A DNA stretch of 64,000 bases from Apodemus sylvaticus (Eukaryota > Chordata > Mammalia > Rodentia > Muridae). Positions within the stretch are counted from its first letter, which is position 1; each line of letters opens with the position of its first letter. Positions 1 to 9,540 of this stretch are shown here, in pieces. The notes beneath the pieces are model-generated. The model saw only the letters and a program-made list of their open reading frames with translations, made no database searches and was not told the DNA's origin. The stretch is from assembly GCF_947179515.1 (NCBI RefSeq), contig NC_067478.1:25102266-25166265 (forward strand), given 5' to 3'. Both the position numbers and the translations under genes were made by a program.

Positions 1-348
1 TGGGACCCATGTGAATGGTGTACTTTGTGCAAACTGCCAAATTGCCAGGCGGTGAGACTGGCTCAGATAGTGGACATACAAGGAAGGGTCTACAAGTTCA
101 AAACCTGGTGCTTTTCTTTCTTTGGACACACTTTTAGACAGTACCACAAAATGAAACATGAGAGGGAACCAAAGATGAAAGAAAAGGATTCCATCAAGAA
201 TGACAATCAGATCAAATGGATAATAAAAACCAAGAATAAATATGCAGAGAACTCAGAGTTCAGACCACCTGCTCGAGGTCCACACTGGGCTATGACGTCT
301 GTCAGAAAAGCTAAAGAAAAAGAAGATCAACTCAGTGAGAAAGCATAG
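1..348 (+). other. Open reading frame entering from the left edge, unidentified
   Basis: Frame 1 is open from the first base to a stop at 346-348, about 115 codons, so any real start or upstream exon lies outside the window. The N-terminal part has a cysteine cluster (C-x2-C-x2-C-x4-C at residues 4-14). The C-terminal half is rich in Lys and Glu. The sequence matches no repeat I recognise and I do not recognise the protein. It could be the end of a last exon, a retrocopy or a chance open frame; there is no clear splice acceptor or poly-A signal to decide. Confidence 0.25.
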
Positions 349-752
349 AGGCTGCAGTGTTCTGCCACGGAGACCACTAGCCTAGCACTTGCATTCAATG
401 GTAAAGAAAACAAGAAATGTTTCTTGTGAAAACTGAGAAGGCAGCAAGTATGCCTGGAAACTGGTAGGGGAAGGTAGTTGGGAGTGGATTGATTCACAGC
501 GGCATATCCTGTATGATCGGTATAGCTTGTTCTCCTAATATTGGAAGAGAATATTAGGACATCTGCAGCTATTGACCAAATTATGATCACTTTGGCATCA
601 GTTATAGCAGAGGCAATGGTTCAACTTCTGGAACTGTGGCTGGAGAGGTTGTGGGTTTGAGTTGTATTGCCATGTATGACCTAGCATTACTTGTTTGTAG
701 CTTTAGTCTTTCACATGCTTTTGTCCTGCTGGGCTATGAAAAGGTCTGCCTT
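349..752. other. No gene seen; unassigned sequence
   Basis: Single-copy-looking sequence with no convincing coding frame and no repeat that I can name. Confidence 0.5.
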
Positions 753-1004
753 GCCAGGAAATGGTGGCGCATGCCTTTAATCCCAGCACTTGAGAAGCAG
801 AGGCAGGCAGATTTCTGAGTTCGAGGCTGGCCTGGTCTACAGAGTGAGTTCCAGGATAGCCAGAGCTACACAGAGAAACCCTGTCTCAAAAAAAAAAAAA
901 AACAAAAAACAAAAAACAAACAAACAAAAAAAACAACCCAACCCCCCCTACAACCACCCCCCCCCAAAAAAAAAAGAAAAAGAAAAAGAAAAGGAAAAAG
1001 AAAA
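753..1004 (+). mobile_element. B1 SINE with long A-rich tail
   Basis: The body (753-887) follows the B1 consensus from the 7SL-like head with A box to the final ctgtctc. The tail (888-1004) is a decayed A-rich run with CAAA, C-rich and GAAAA simple-repeat segments. Confidence 0.9.
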
Positions 1005-1059
1005 GGTATGCCTTTATAATGTCATGTGTGTCCATCACCTGGGCTTTTTCTGAGCTTTT

Positions 1060-1220
1060 TTGTTTGTTTGTTTGTTTGCTTGTTTGCTTGTTTGTTTCTT
1101 TGTTTTCCAAGACCAGGTTTCTCTGTGTAGCCCTGGTTGTCCTGGAACTTACTCTGTAGACTAGACTGGCCTTGAACTCACAGAGCTCCACCTGCCTCTG
1201 CCTCCTGGGTGCTGGAGGAG
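1060..1220 (-). mobile_element. B1 SINE, minus strand
   Basis: A TTTG-rich run (reverse of the A-rich tail) is followed by the reverse complement of the B1 body. The 5' end of the B1 runs into the decamer array that follows. Confidence 0.85.
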
Positions 1221-1223
1221 CTA

Positions 1224-1280
1224 CCAGCTCTGCCCAGCTCTGCCCAGCTCTGCCCAGCTCTGCCCAGCTTTGCTCAGCTC
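1224..1280. repeat. Tandem decamer array (tgcccagctc)n
   Basis: Four exact or near-exact copies of tgcccagctc plus two diverged copies lie end to end. The unit resembles the cactgcccagc start of the adjacent minus-strand B1, so it probably grew from that SINE edge. Confidence 0.8.
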
Positions 1281-2081
1281 TCTTTTGAGCTTCTTGATGA
1301 AATTATGACTTCCGTACACTCCTTACTGTTTTGTTCTGTGGTCTCCATGGAGGCTCCTGTGTATAATACAATACCTGATGCATTACAGCCCTGGGTAGAC
1401 CCATGCTATCCTGACTATGTCCCTCTAACTTTTGGATCTCTTCCACTATCTGTATACACATTCACAATGTTTTTACTTGACTTAGTGTAGGATATCCAGG
1501 GCTTCCTAGAGCAGCATGTAAGAATGTTAGCCCTGTCTTAGAGGGTCCATGCACTAAGTCCTATATTATGGAAGAGTGCTTCTAAAGAGATAAACTCTTT
1601 CTCCATGTCCTCCATTACCTCTGTCCTACACCTACCTCTTAGTGTTTAATGTTGGGTGAGTCCTAGTGCTTTTGTAGTGTACGTAGTTTCCTTCATTACT
1701 TACATTCACAGCATTTCTCTGACTGGGTTACATTGTGTTTGATGTGGTTACTTGTGATGGAGAGGAGGCATGAGTAGACCTTGATGGGGTTTGTAGCACG
1801 TGTTTCCTTGGCAAGTTAAGGTATCTGAGTCAGTTTAATGTAGAGACAGAATGCCAAATTTAGCAGGGAGGAACAGGCTATTTTTGCAGGCAAAGAGAAT
1901 CGAGAGGAACCTGGGATTTTAAGATGTGCCCAGTGTCTTCATCCAATATTTAAGGGTCTGATCAGTGCTATGAAGTTGTGGTTGTAGATACACCTAGTTC
2001 ATATGGAACTATTCACCCTACTCTTCCACCCCAACAGTAAATCTTTAGCCAGGTATTCAGTTTCCCTCCACCTTTAGCTCT
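1281..2081. other. No gene seen
   Basis: AT-rich unassigned sequence. A frame at 1209-1490 begins inside the B1 and decamer array and shows no protein features; I regard it as chance. Confidence 0.5.
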
Positions 2082-2345
2082 AGGACAATTAGCATGAGTC
2101 AGTTCTCTCCTTCCATCCTGTGGGTTCCAAGAATTGAATTCAGGTTGTCAGGTCTGACCACAAGCCCCTTTACCCTCTGAGCCATCCTACTGGCCCTTCT
2201 TCTGTCTTCCTACTGTGCTACGATTTTTGGTTTTATATAAATAGGGTTTCCTTGTATAGCCCAGGTTTGCCTTCTGCTTCAACGTCACAAGTGCTAAGAT
2301 TATAGGTGTATGCTACCACATCTTACCACCCTACTAAAAAAGTCT
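2082..2345 (-). repeat. Left arm of a 264-bp inverted duplication (partial B3 + old B1)
   Basis: Reverse-complement match to 4095-4358, equal in length, with two mismatches found by eye (an A/T difference near 2286 and a C/T difference near 2186). It holds a truncated B3-type SINE (about 2082-2215) and an old B1 (about 2222-2335). Because the B3 here stops abruptly while the other arm continues into a full tail, this is probably the derived copy. Confidence 0.9.
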
Positions 2346-3059
2346 ATTTGGATGCTATCTGACAGATTGTTTGGATACCATATTAGATTTTTATCAGAAA
2401 GGAACCAGTTACCTTCTCTTTCTCACATCTACAGTCCCAGAAGCAGGCATTCAATTACATAGTAGGTAACTATATGTTTCTCCCATGTAACCTGAGTGTG
2501 TCCTTGAACTTACTATGTCACCTTGGTTGTCTTTGAAATACTGGCCAATCTGCCTCAACATTTTAAGTGCTGGATTTATAAGTGAAAGCCACTATGTGTG
2601 GGAAAGTTATACCTCATATAATTACTCGGTGCTCTAGTTTCTCAAATGGTTGCGGTACTGGCCTGGTATGTCCTTCCATTTGTTTCTCAATGAGACCACC
2701 CACAGAAATCTTCTGTGTTGCTGTAGCATGCAACGACTACACAAGTGCCATGATTTAACACTGAGAAAGCATCTTAGTGACAGTTACGTGACAACCCTTG
2801 GCATTAGCTGTCTTCAATCAGCATGTGAAGACTTTGATATGGAGATTTATACACAGAAATATAAGTGGGGGACGGAAGAGTTGACCTGGGAAGCAACTGG
2901 AACAAAGGCCTTGAGCCAACACATTGGGTGCTCTAGAACTGGGCTTCCATATGTACAGAACATATGGCAGGTTCTGTATGTCTTGATTAATAATGGGAGC
3001 AGAAATACCTCTGGAGACTGAGAATGATTCCTGGAGGTCAGCTAAGTCAACTTAGCTGT
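2346..3059. other. Unassigned spacer, with an old B1 relic near 2480-2605
   Basis: Weak minus-strand B1 similarity at 2480-2605. A 123-codon frame (2650-3021) begins with TTG, not ATG, and shows no recognisable domain. No gene is called. Confidence 0.45.
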
Positions 3060-3250
3060 TGGAACTGGTTAGTTTTTGTCAGCTTGGCACAAGGGGGACC
3101 TCAATTGAGGAGCTGCTTCCAACAGATTGATCTTTGGGCATATGTGTGGGGACATTTTCCCCACACATATGGGGATTGATTAATGTGGGATAGGAATATA
3201 GATATTCTATCCCAGCATCACTATTGTGTGAACATTGGGAATTGGCCTTT
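3060..3250 (+). mobile_element. Rodent dispersed repeat fragment (RMER-like), with internal hairpin
   Basis: It matches the start of the very common rodent repeat that opens with a gtcaacttgacac-type stretch; other copies are at 35993 and 58323. The exact Repbase name is uncertain. A perfect hairpin at 3139-3171 interrupts the usual sequence. Confidence 0.65.
3139..3171. repeat. Perfect 14-bp hairpin
   Basis: Positions 3139-3152 (catatgtgtgggga) are the exact reverse complement of 3158-3171, with a 5-nt loop, cattt. See findings. Confidence 0.9.
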
Positions 3251-3261
3251 TGTGGTGCCTG

Positions 3262-3472
3262 AAACTGTGTGTGTGTATGTGTGTGTGAGTTCGTGTGTAT
3301 GTTGTTGTTGTTTTGACTGTATGCATGTCACTGCACCACATGTATGCCCAGTGTCCAAAAATGGCACTGGATCTTTTGGAACTGGAGTTACAGAGAGTGA
3401 GATGCTATGTAGGTGCTAGGAGTGGACCTGGAAGAGAAGCTCTTAACCCCCAAGCCATCCCTGCAGCCTCCA
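3262..3472 (-). mobile_element. B3-type SINE, minus strand, with GT-rich tail
   Basis: A GT-rich leader is followed by the reverse complement of a B3 body, ending near the reversed tRNA-like head (aagccatccctgcagcctcc). Moderately diverged. Confidence 0.7.
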
Positions 3473-4094
3473 AGGCAAGTTGATTTTAGTGGAGCATTTA
3501 GTTGGGCATTTTGAAATGAACATTGGTGAATGAGCATTAATGAAGTGAATATGTAAGAAAAACAAGCAGAAGTTTGAAGAGGATGAAGGATGAGCTAACT
3601 ACAAGAGAGAAAATACATGGAAGTTAAGGCAAAGGAAATACAAACAACTGGAGACACAAGGGACCACCGCCTTCCTATTGCAGAGAGGTTCAGAGGCCTG
3701 AAAAAGTGATTCCTTTTCTTCTACTCTTTTTTGTACAGAGACCTGGACATTCTTATTCCTGAACCTACTCCCTAGCCCCATTTCATTTCAGAAATTGAGA
3801 CTCTAAGAAGTAATTAACCTGAAGACGTAGTTCACTGAGTCCCAGACAACAGATTTCTGTGACTAAACCTATCAATGTGACACTCAAGTGAGCAGATTAG
3901 TTTCCAAGACATGGCAGTACAAATGGAGAGACTTCTCATCCTCATCAGTGAACACCAAGAAAGAACAGCATCTCAAAGTAACAAGGGAATGTAGACAAAC
4001 CCAGTTAAAATAGCACTAGTTTGTAGGTGTAATTGAAACATTTTCAGACAGAAACTAAGACTTACCACATAGGTCATGAACGAAAGAATTCCCA
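3473..4094. other. No gene seen
   Basis: AT-rich sequence with no recognised repeat or coding frame. Confidence 0.5.
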
Positions 4095-4358
4095 AGACTT
4101 TTTTAGTAGGGTGGTAAGATGTGGTAGCATACACCTATAATCTTAGCACTTGAGACGTTGAAGCAGAAGGCAAACCTGGGCTATACAAGGAAACCCTATT
4201 TATATAAAACCAAAAATCGTAGCACAGTAGGAAGACAGAAGAAGGGCCAGTGGGATGGCTCAGAGGGTAAAGGGGCTTGTGGTCAGACCTGACAACCTGA
4301 ATTCAATTCTTGGAACCCACAGGATGGAAGGAGAGAACTGACTCATGCTAATTGTCCT
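4095..4358 (+). repeat. Right arm of the 264-bp inverted duplication (old B1 + B3)
   Basis: Inverted partner of 2082-2345. It contains an old B1 (about 4108-4220) followed by the first part of a B3-type SINE starting near 4236. The B3 continues past the arm to its A-rich tail near 4440, which marks this arm as the likely donor. Confidence 0.9.
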
Positions 4359-4440
4359 TTGACCTTGACATGTGTGCCAGGGCACTAGCATGCACACACA
4401 AATAAAACAAATACATAAATGTATTTTTTTAAAAAAATTA
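4236..4440 (+). mobile_element. B3-type SINE
   Basis: It begins with a ggatggctcag head typical of B2/B3, has a ggaacccacagg internal segment and ends in an AAATA-rich tail. Only 4236-4358 is shared with the left arm. Confidence 0.7.
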
Positions 4441-4611
4441 AAGCGAAGACATATGAAGGCAGAATGAAAGGATAGAGACTGAGTAGGAAATGAAAGAAGC
4501 CGGCAACAAGTTTGAAGAATCTAAAATATAATTCCCAATGTTCCTAAAACTTTAGAACTTTATGCTGAGATCTGCTTCATTGGTTTTGATTTGTCTCCTT
4601 ATATGGTATGG

Positions 4612-4818
4612 GACCATTAGGGAGATGGTTCAGTGGTTAGGAACACTGGCTGCTCTTAGAGGGAACCTTAGTTTTGTTCCTAGCATCCAGATTGCAGCTC
4701 CAACTGTCCGTAGTTCTAGTTCTGATTCCAGGGTATCCAATGTCTTCTTTTGGCCTACACAGGCACTCAGGCATTCACATGGTGCACAGATATACACACT
4801 AGGCAAAGCGTGCGGAGT

Positions 4819-4858
<40 letters not shown>

Positions 4859-4880
4859 GGGGGGAGGGAGAGAGAGAGAT
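4612..4880 (+). mobile_element. B3-type SINE ending in (CA)n and G/A-rich tail
   Basis: The B3 body (gagatggttcagtggttag onwards) runs to a pure (CA)n tract at about 4819-4855 and a short GGGA/GA stretch. The CA tract probably grew from the SINE tail. Confidence 0.75.
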
Positions 4881-4983
4881 TTAATATTAGGAGTGATGTG
4901 AATAGAAACAATCAATCAAACAAACAAACAAACAAACCCCACCAAACCCCACAGCAAACACATGAATAAAAATATACAAAGAA

Positions 4984-5300
4984 GCCAGGCATCGAAGCAC
5001 ATGCCTTTTACACTGTAGCTGTCTCCAGACACACCGGAGGAGGGTGTCAGGTCTCATTATGGATGGTTGCGAGCCACCATGTGGTTGCTGAGATTTGAAC
5101 TCAGGACATTTGGAAGAGCAGCCAGGGCACTTACCCACTGAGCCACCTCTCCAGCCTAAGCACATACCTTTAATCCCGGCATTTGGGAGACAGAGGAAGG
5201 TAGATCTCTGTGAGGTCGAGACTAGCCTGATCTACCTACATGGTGAGTTTCAAGAGAGATAGGACTCTGTAGAGAGACTCTGTCTCAAAAAACCAAACAC
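4984..5300 (+). mobile_element. B1 SINE split by a B2 insertion
   Basis: The B1 head (4984-5010) is separated from the rest (5158-5300) by the inserted B2. The segment repeated at both edges shows that the two pieces were one element. Confidence 0.8.
5009..5157 (-). mobile_element. B2 SINE, minus strand, inside the B1
   Basis: Reverse complement of a 3'-truncated B2. It is flanked by a 14-bp duplication, aagcacatgccttt at 4995-5008 and aagcacataccttt at 5158-5171, with one mismatch: a target-site duplication made from the host B1. Confidence 0.8.
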
Positions 5301-5704
5301 CAAACCCAAAAATAACCAACCAACTAGTCTCTGAAGCAAATACTTCCCAAAGCAAAACTATCACAGAGTGTGATTACAATCTAAAGGAGATTCTATGGAA
5401 TACTAGAGATAAAATGTTCTTAGTTGTTGTAAGAGATGTCACCACCAAGCCACCACATGGACTGATGAAAAAGATACCATGGAACACCACATAGAAAGCA
5501 AAAAATTCTAAAAATTTAACAATGGATACCTTAAGGCAACTCTTCAATTGTTTCTCCTTTCAACCATCTCTTCCCAAGTCTCTTAAAGAACATCTAATTT
5601 TTAAAGTCCCAATCCTGGTCTTATTTCTTCTTTTATCATGTAGTTATGTGTGTACTAGTGACTCAGGGCTGGTACACACATAGCTCTTATATGAAGATAC
5701 TCTA
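5301..5704. other. No gene seen
   Basis: Unassigned AT-rich sequence between SINEs. Confidence 0.5.
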
Positions 5705-5890
5705 GGACTGGAGAGATGGCTCAGCGGTTAAGAGCACCAACTGTTCTTCCAAAGGTCCTGAGTTCAAATCACAGCAACCACATGGTGGCTCACAACCATC
5801 CATAATGAGATCTGACTTCCTCTTCTGGAGTTTCTGAAGACAGCTACAGTGTACTTACATATAATAAATAAATACTTTTGTTTTAAAAAA
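5705..5890 (+). mobile_element. B2 SINE with exact target-site duplication
   Basis: Near-consensus B2 with a tRNA-like head, the catggtggctcacaacc segment and an AATAAATAA tail. It is flanked by gaagatactcta at 5693-5704 and 5891-5902, an exact 12-bp duplication. Confidence 0.95.
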
Positions 5891-5902
5891 GAAGATACTC
5901 TA

Positions 5903-6338
5903 ATACTCAAGTTTTAAAAATGTAATTTAATTCAATTATTAAATCTAACATTTGGACAAAGTCTTTGTACTTAACAAACCAAAACAGAAACCAACATTAT
6001 TTTACAATCAGAAACTTTATAAAGTAACATTCTCAGCAGGACAAAGACTATCAAATAGCTTTTTACAGAAAAGACAATATTTTATGACAAAATTCAAGTA
6101 AGTGCATTATCGCATTACATATAAGAATGTCCCAGAACTTAACTGACTTAAATATCCAATAGAAAACGTTAAGGATCTTTCTTACAGCAAATCACAGATC
6201 CAATATTCTACATTCTGCCCACTTCAAAACCAAGAGTGCCATCTTAACATTGTAGGCTCTATAAAGGCTCCTCAATAGCATTGGGGAGCGGTTCTCTTGC
6301 AGGGAGGTATCAAGACATTAAGGATCGTGCAGAGCAGT
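5903..6338 (-). other. Probable 3' UTR and downstream flank of the Prr23 gene
   Basis: AT-rich, non-repeat sequence directly after the minus-strand stop codon. The only poly-A-signal candidate seen is the variant ATTAAA on the minus strand (plus-strand 5926-5931). Cleavage near 5905-5915 would give a 3' UTR of about 430 nt and end just before the B2. The UTR end is inference. Confidence 0.4.
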
Positions 6339-7118
6339 TCATTCATAGAGCAGTCGCTTCCGGGCCTTGCAAGTGGCAGGGGGAGAGCATGGAGGGCGTG
6401 GCGGAACTTGCTCTTGGGGACTCTGGGAAGGAGATGGAGGCAGAGGCTGCAGTGGCGAGTCAGGGAAGGATCCCACCAGGTAGCTGTTCGGTTCCCAGAT
6501 GAACCTCGGAGAATATCGCTCTGCTCCAGTGGAGGACTCTGGGACTTGGTCCTGAGACCAAGGACTGGGCACCCCTGTGTTGAAGGAAAGGCTCCCATCG
6601 GCCTGACCATCTGGAGGCCTAGCCCAGGACGCCAGGAAGTCCAAGTCTGCATCCTCATCACATACATCCTCTTGGTAGAAGTACTCACAGAAGGTTTCCT
6701 GCTGCAGGCTGAGGAGGATGTGGTCCTGGGGCATGTCCTGGATAGTGACTCCCTGTGGGCTGGAGGCCGAGAACCCAGGCTGTCCAAAATGGACGGAGTC
6801 TTGGAGTCCCTCGGGGACCAGGAGAATGGTGTGTCCTTGGAGCGACACTTGCAGGACCGAGGAGGGCTCTGGCTCCAGCAACAGGTCGACACCGTCCAGG
6901 GGCAGCTGCAGGGCACAGCCGGCGGCCAGGATCACCACGGAGGTGAGCTCGCTGCTGTCTGGCTCGGCGGGCGCTTCCAGCTCCGACTGAGCCACGGACT
7001 CCGGACACGCGGGTTCCTGGTGCAGGCGGCGGCGCTTGGCAGGGCTGGATGCTGGTGGCTGTGGTGACCAGCAAGGCGCGGAGTCAGCGCTCGGGCTGCG
7101 GGACCTCGGGCTCAGCAT
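6339..7118 (-). CDS. Prr23a: Proline-rich protein 23 (PRR23/DUF2476 family)
   Basis: Uninterrupted 259-codon frame with an ATG at 7118-7116. The frame continues upstream only to a GTG at 7232, so this is the first ATG; it has A at -3. The product matches my knowledge of the mammalian PRR23 family (DUF2476, function unknown, intronless, mostly testis-expressed). Features by residue: Ser/Pro-rich N terminus (1-27); basic KRRR (28-31), a possible nuclear signal; a conserved hydrophobic core, LTSVVILAAGCALQLPLDGV (58-77), continuing to about 102; an acidic patch near 149-160; a Pro-rich stretch, SPLQPLPPSPSQSP (221-234); and a basic C terminus, CKARKRLLYE (250-259). Length fits the family. No frameshift or internal stop is seen, so the gene looks intact. 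Mouse has several close paralogues in one cluster, so the exact copy cannot be fixed. Overlapping frames on the plus strand are shadows. Confidence 0.93.
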   Translation of the reverse strand: MLSPRSRSPSADSAPCWSPQPPASSPAKRRRLHQEPACPESVAQSELEAPAEPDSSELTSVVILAAGCALQLPLDGVDLLLEPEPSSVLQVSLQGHTILLVPEGLQDSVHFGQPGFSASSPQGVTIQDMPQDHILLSLQQETFCEYFYQEDVCDEDADLDFLASWARPPDGQADGSLSFNTGVPSPWSQDQVPESSTGAERYSPRFIWEPNSYLVGSFPDSPLQPLPPSPSQSPQEQVPPRPPCSPPATCKARKRLLYE

Positions 7119-7370
7119 GTTGACAGTGCTGTGGGGCTGGAGAGGCGCGAATGTGGGGTGCAGCGCGGGCAGGTGCGATGGTGCTGGCGGAGCGCTGCAG
7201 TCTCGTGCTCTGCAGTCCTGCGCTTTCCTCACGCCGGATACATCCTGGGTGTCATTTATAGTTCAGGAGATGCGCGGGAAACCACGTCGAAAAATCGGGA
7301 AACGTCACACTAAGCTCCGCCCCTTCCAGGCTCCGCCCAGGAGCGTCAAGTTGACCAATGGCCATGGCTG
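6930..7370. promoter_or_regulatory. CpG-rich block over the Prr23 5' end
   Basis: CG dinucleotides are visibly dense here (for example around 7024-7035, 7076-7100 and 7144-7195) compared with the CpG-poor surroundings. The block covers the first part of the coding region, the 5' UTR and the promoter, as in a CpG-island promoter. CpG ratio was not computed. Confidence 0.6.
7250..7365 (-). promoter_or_regulatory. Prr23 core promoter
   Basis: Read on the minus strand: TATAAAT at 7260-7254; CRE half-sites TGACG at 7307-7303 and 7348-7344; GC boxes over 7314-7323 and 7331-7339; and ATTGG (inverted CCAAT) at 7359-7355. The TATA box predicts transcription start near 7229, giving a 5' UTR of about 110 nt before the ATG at 7118. 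This order and spacing fit a working RNA polymerase II promoter; activity is inferred. Confidence 0.65.
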
Positions 7371-8594
7371 TAGTTTGTAGGTCAGAGCGTGGAAAAGGGT
7401 TAGTCCCACTGCAAGGGTAGCCATTTGAATTGTAGGCCTTCGCTTCCGCTTTGGATTGTGGGCCTTGTATGCTTTCATTAGACTGTATCTGTAAGGGATC
7501 TCTGTTCAAGTCTCGCGAGTGGAATGCCATATCAGGACCCTGAGGCGTAATTCTGGATAGACCTATAGTACCGGAAGTTCTCCATGTGACCCTAAGCCTC
7601 TTTCCGATTTTTATTTTGACTACTCAATCATCCTCCAGGAATGGTGAAGCAGAATGTAAAGTTAACATGTTCTGTAATTATTATCATTGTTATTATGCAA
7701 GCCAGTCTTGTAAGCTTTATACTGTCAGATGAAGTATGAATTATTGAATTGGATGTTACTCACAACTCGGAGGTATAGCGTCTAATCTGTTTTTAGACCA
7801 GAATGTAGTTGAAAAGTCATGTCAAAGCGTTACCAAATTCTCTAGGCTCTGGTCTCTAGGTAAACTAGGTTTGGCATTCCAACTTTACTGAAGCTGAAAC
7901 TGTCCAAGCGCATTGATTTAAGCTGCAGTTTCAAGTCCTATTTGGCATATCAAGGTGGCAGAATGTGAACTGGGTAAAAGAACCCATCACAGGTTTTTAG
8001 AATAGGTAATGCGTTTAAATGCGAAGTGACGACAACAAAACAGTGCCTCTTATGCTTGTCCTTTAGCCATGTGATTCCTCATTCTGGAGGTAATTATGAT
8101 AATAGAGTATCTTGTTTATTTAAAAGAAAATCATGCACATATTATTTATACTCTGTTACATTTTTAAGGGTCATTTAAAATTTCACCCTATTCGAATCCT
8201 GTCCTGGTTGGAACCTGAAATTCCAGAGGCTCCTTCCCTTGGGGCAAGAAGGGGTGTTGTTTGCTGTGCTCTGGCTCCCAGGTAATCCAGGCAACCTCAG
8301 AGCTCCAGGCCGAGGGTGGGGGTGGGATGAAGCTTGCTTTTGGGACCTGGAGAGGTCTGTCTGTGACCTTTGATCAGTCCAATTATCTAAGAACCGGAAG
8401 GTTCCCGAATAGGGTGCTACTTAAGATGGAGACGAGAGTCCTGGTGTAAGGGAAGATGGATTATCACAGAGAGGGGCAGCACACAGGGAGGGTCTCAGGG
8501 CTGAGTGGTGGCCCCCTATCTGTTGTTTGCTTGATCTCACGAGCTTATCTGGCCCAAAATCTGATCTGAAGACAGGGACAGAAGCAAATTAGCA
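7371..8594. other. Single-copy upstream flank, no gene seen
   Basis: No recognisable repeat or convincing coding frame. Moderately AT-rich, with short A/T runs near 7660-7700 and 8100-8170. Confidence 0.5.
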
Positions 8595-8790
8595 AGGATT
8601 TTGGTTTCCAGCCCTCTACCAGTTTCCAATTGGGCAATCCTGGGCAAGGCATTTCACCTCCCTCGGGCCTCCGTTTCCTCACATGCAAATGTGGGCAGTG
8701 CCACCCTACTGTCCCAGGTGGTTGTAGGGTGGTGTGTGCAATGTTTATGGAAATAGTGGATGCTTACTATATAGAAGCTATTTACTACAA
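8595..8790 (+). repeat. MIR SINE relic
   Basis: It resembles the MIR core and 3' part: a tgggcaaggcatttcacctc segment, then cctccgtttcctcacatgc. Confidence 0.7.
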
Positions 8791-9005
8791 GGTTTATAAT
8801 AGAGCTCTCTTACTTGTAAGGCAAATGCTTGGAGAACAGTAAAAAAGTCATTGCATCCTAAAGGGACGACTGAGCCAAGGGGAAGCAGCTTCTGAGTGCT
8901 TTCATGGTACATGGTTGAGGATTGGCTGGGCTTGGCTTCCAAACAGATGTTCTCCATCTTATCTGATCTTGTCCTTCTGCTTAAACGGTCAAAGAAGTTG
9001 GACTT

Positions 9006-9122
9006 CATGGTAATGCCTTTAATCCTCTCACTTGAGGGTTAAAGAGACAGGTGGATCTCTGAGTTCCAGGCCAACCAGGGCTACAGAGTGAGACCCTGGT
9101 TTCAAAAAAAAAAAAAAAGAAA
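9006..9122 (+). mobile_element. Old B1 SINE with A-tail
   Basis: B1 similarity from a cctttaatcc box to a gtttc end, followed by about 15 A. The 5' end is missing or diverged. Confidence 0.75.
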
Positions 9123-9461
9123 AGGATAATAGAAAAATGCCCAAAGGTTGTAGGGTGGTTGTTACGCATGCTCACTGGTATCAGTCGATATGATCCAGCT
9201 AATTAGTACAAGATGGCTAAAGTTCTGTGTGGACTAAATTGGCAAAAATGACAGGTAATTAGGTATACACAGCTGGGACTCATTGAGGGAAGGAAGCCCA
9301 GGAGGGGACTTGGGTACAGGAAACTGGTTATAAGGAGGATATAACTAAATGGGACCCAAGAGTTTTTTGAGCCTTGGGTTTGTGAGTCTGAAGCCACCAA
9401 GGACTCGGGACCCCACTGGTGCTCTTGACACTAGCCATTTCTTTATTCCTAACTTAATTCC

Positions 9462-9540
9462 ATTTTTTTTTTTTTTTGGGCACACTGTTTGAGCTTCTAC
9501 CTCCCAAGGGCTGGGATTGTGGATCTAGCATGCCCAGATG
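9462..9540 (-). mobile_element. B1 fragment, minus strand
   Basis: A poly-T run of about 16 is followed by a B1-like 5' half (ctcccaagggctgggatt). Confidence 0.55.

Noticed and set aside
2650..3021. 123-codon frame in the spacer of the inverted duplication
   Set aside because: Begins with TTG, no recognisable domain, no promoter or poly-A signal.
6297..7067. 256-codon plus-strand frame opposite the Prr23 gene
   Set aside because: Antisense shadow of a GC-rich coding region; no family similarity, while the minus frame matches PRR23.
7119..7232. Upstream extension of the Prr23 frame to 297 codons
   Set aside because: The extension begins with GTG, has no ATG, and lies at or after the start predicted by the TATA box, so it is 5' UTR.
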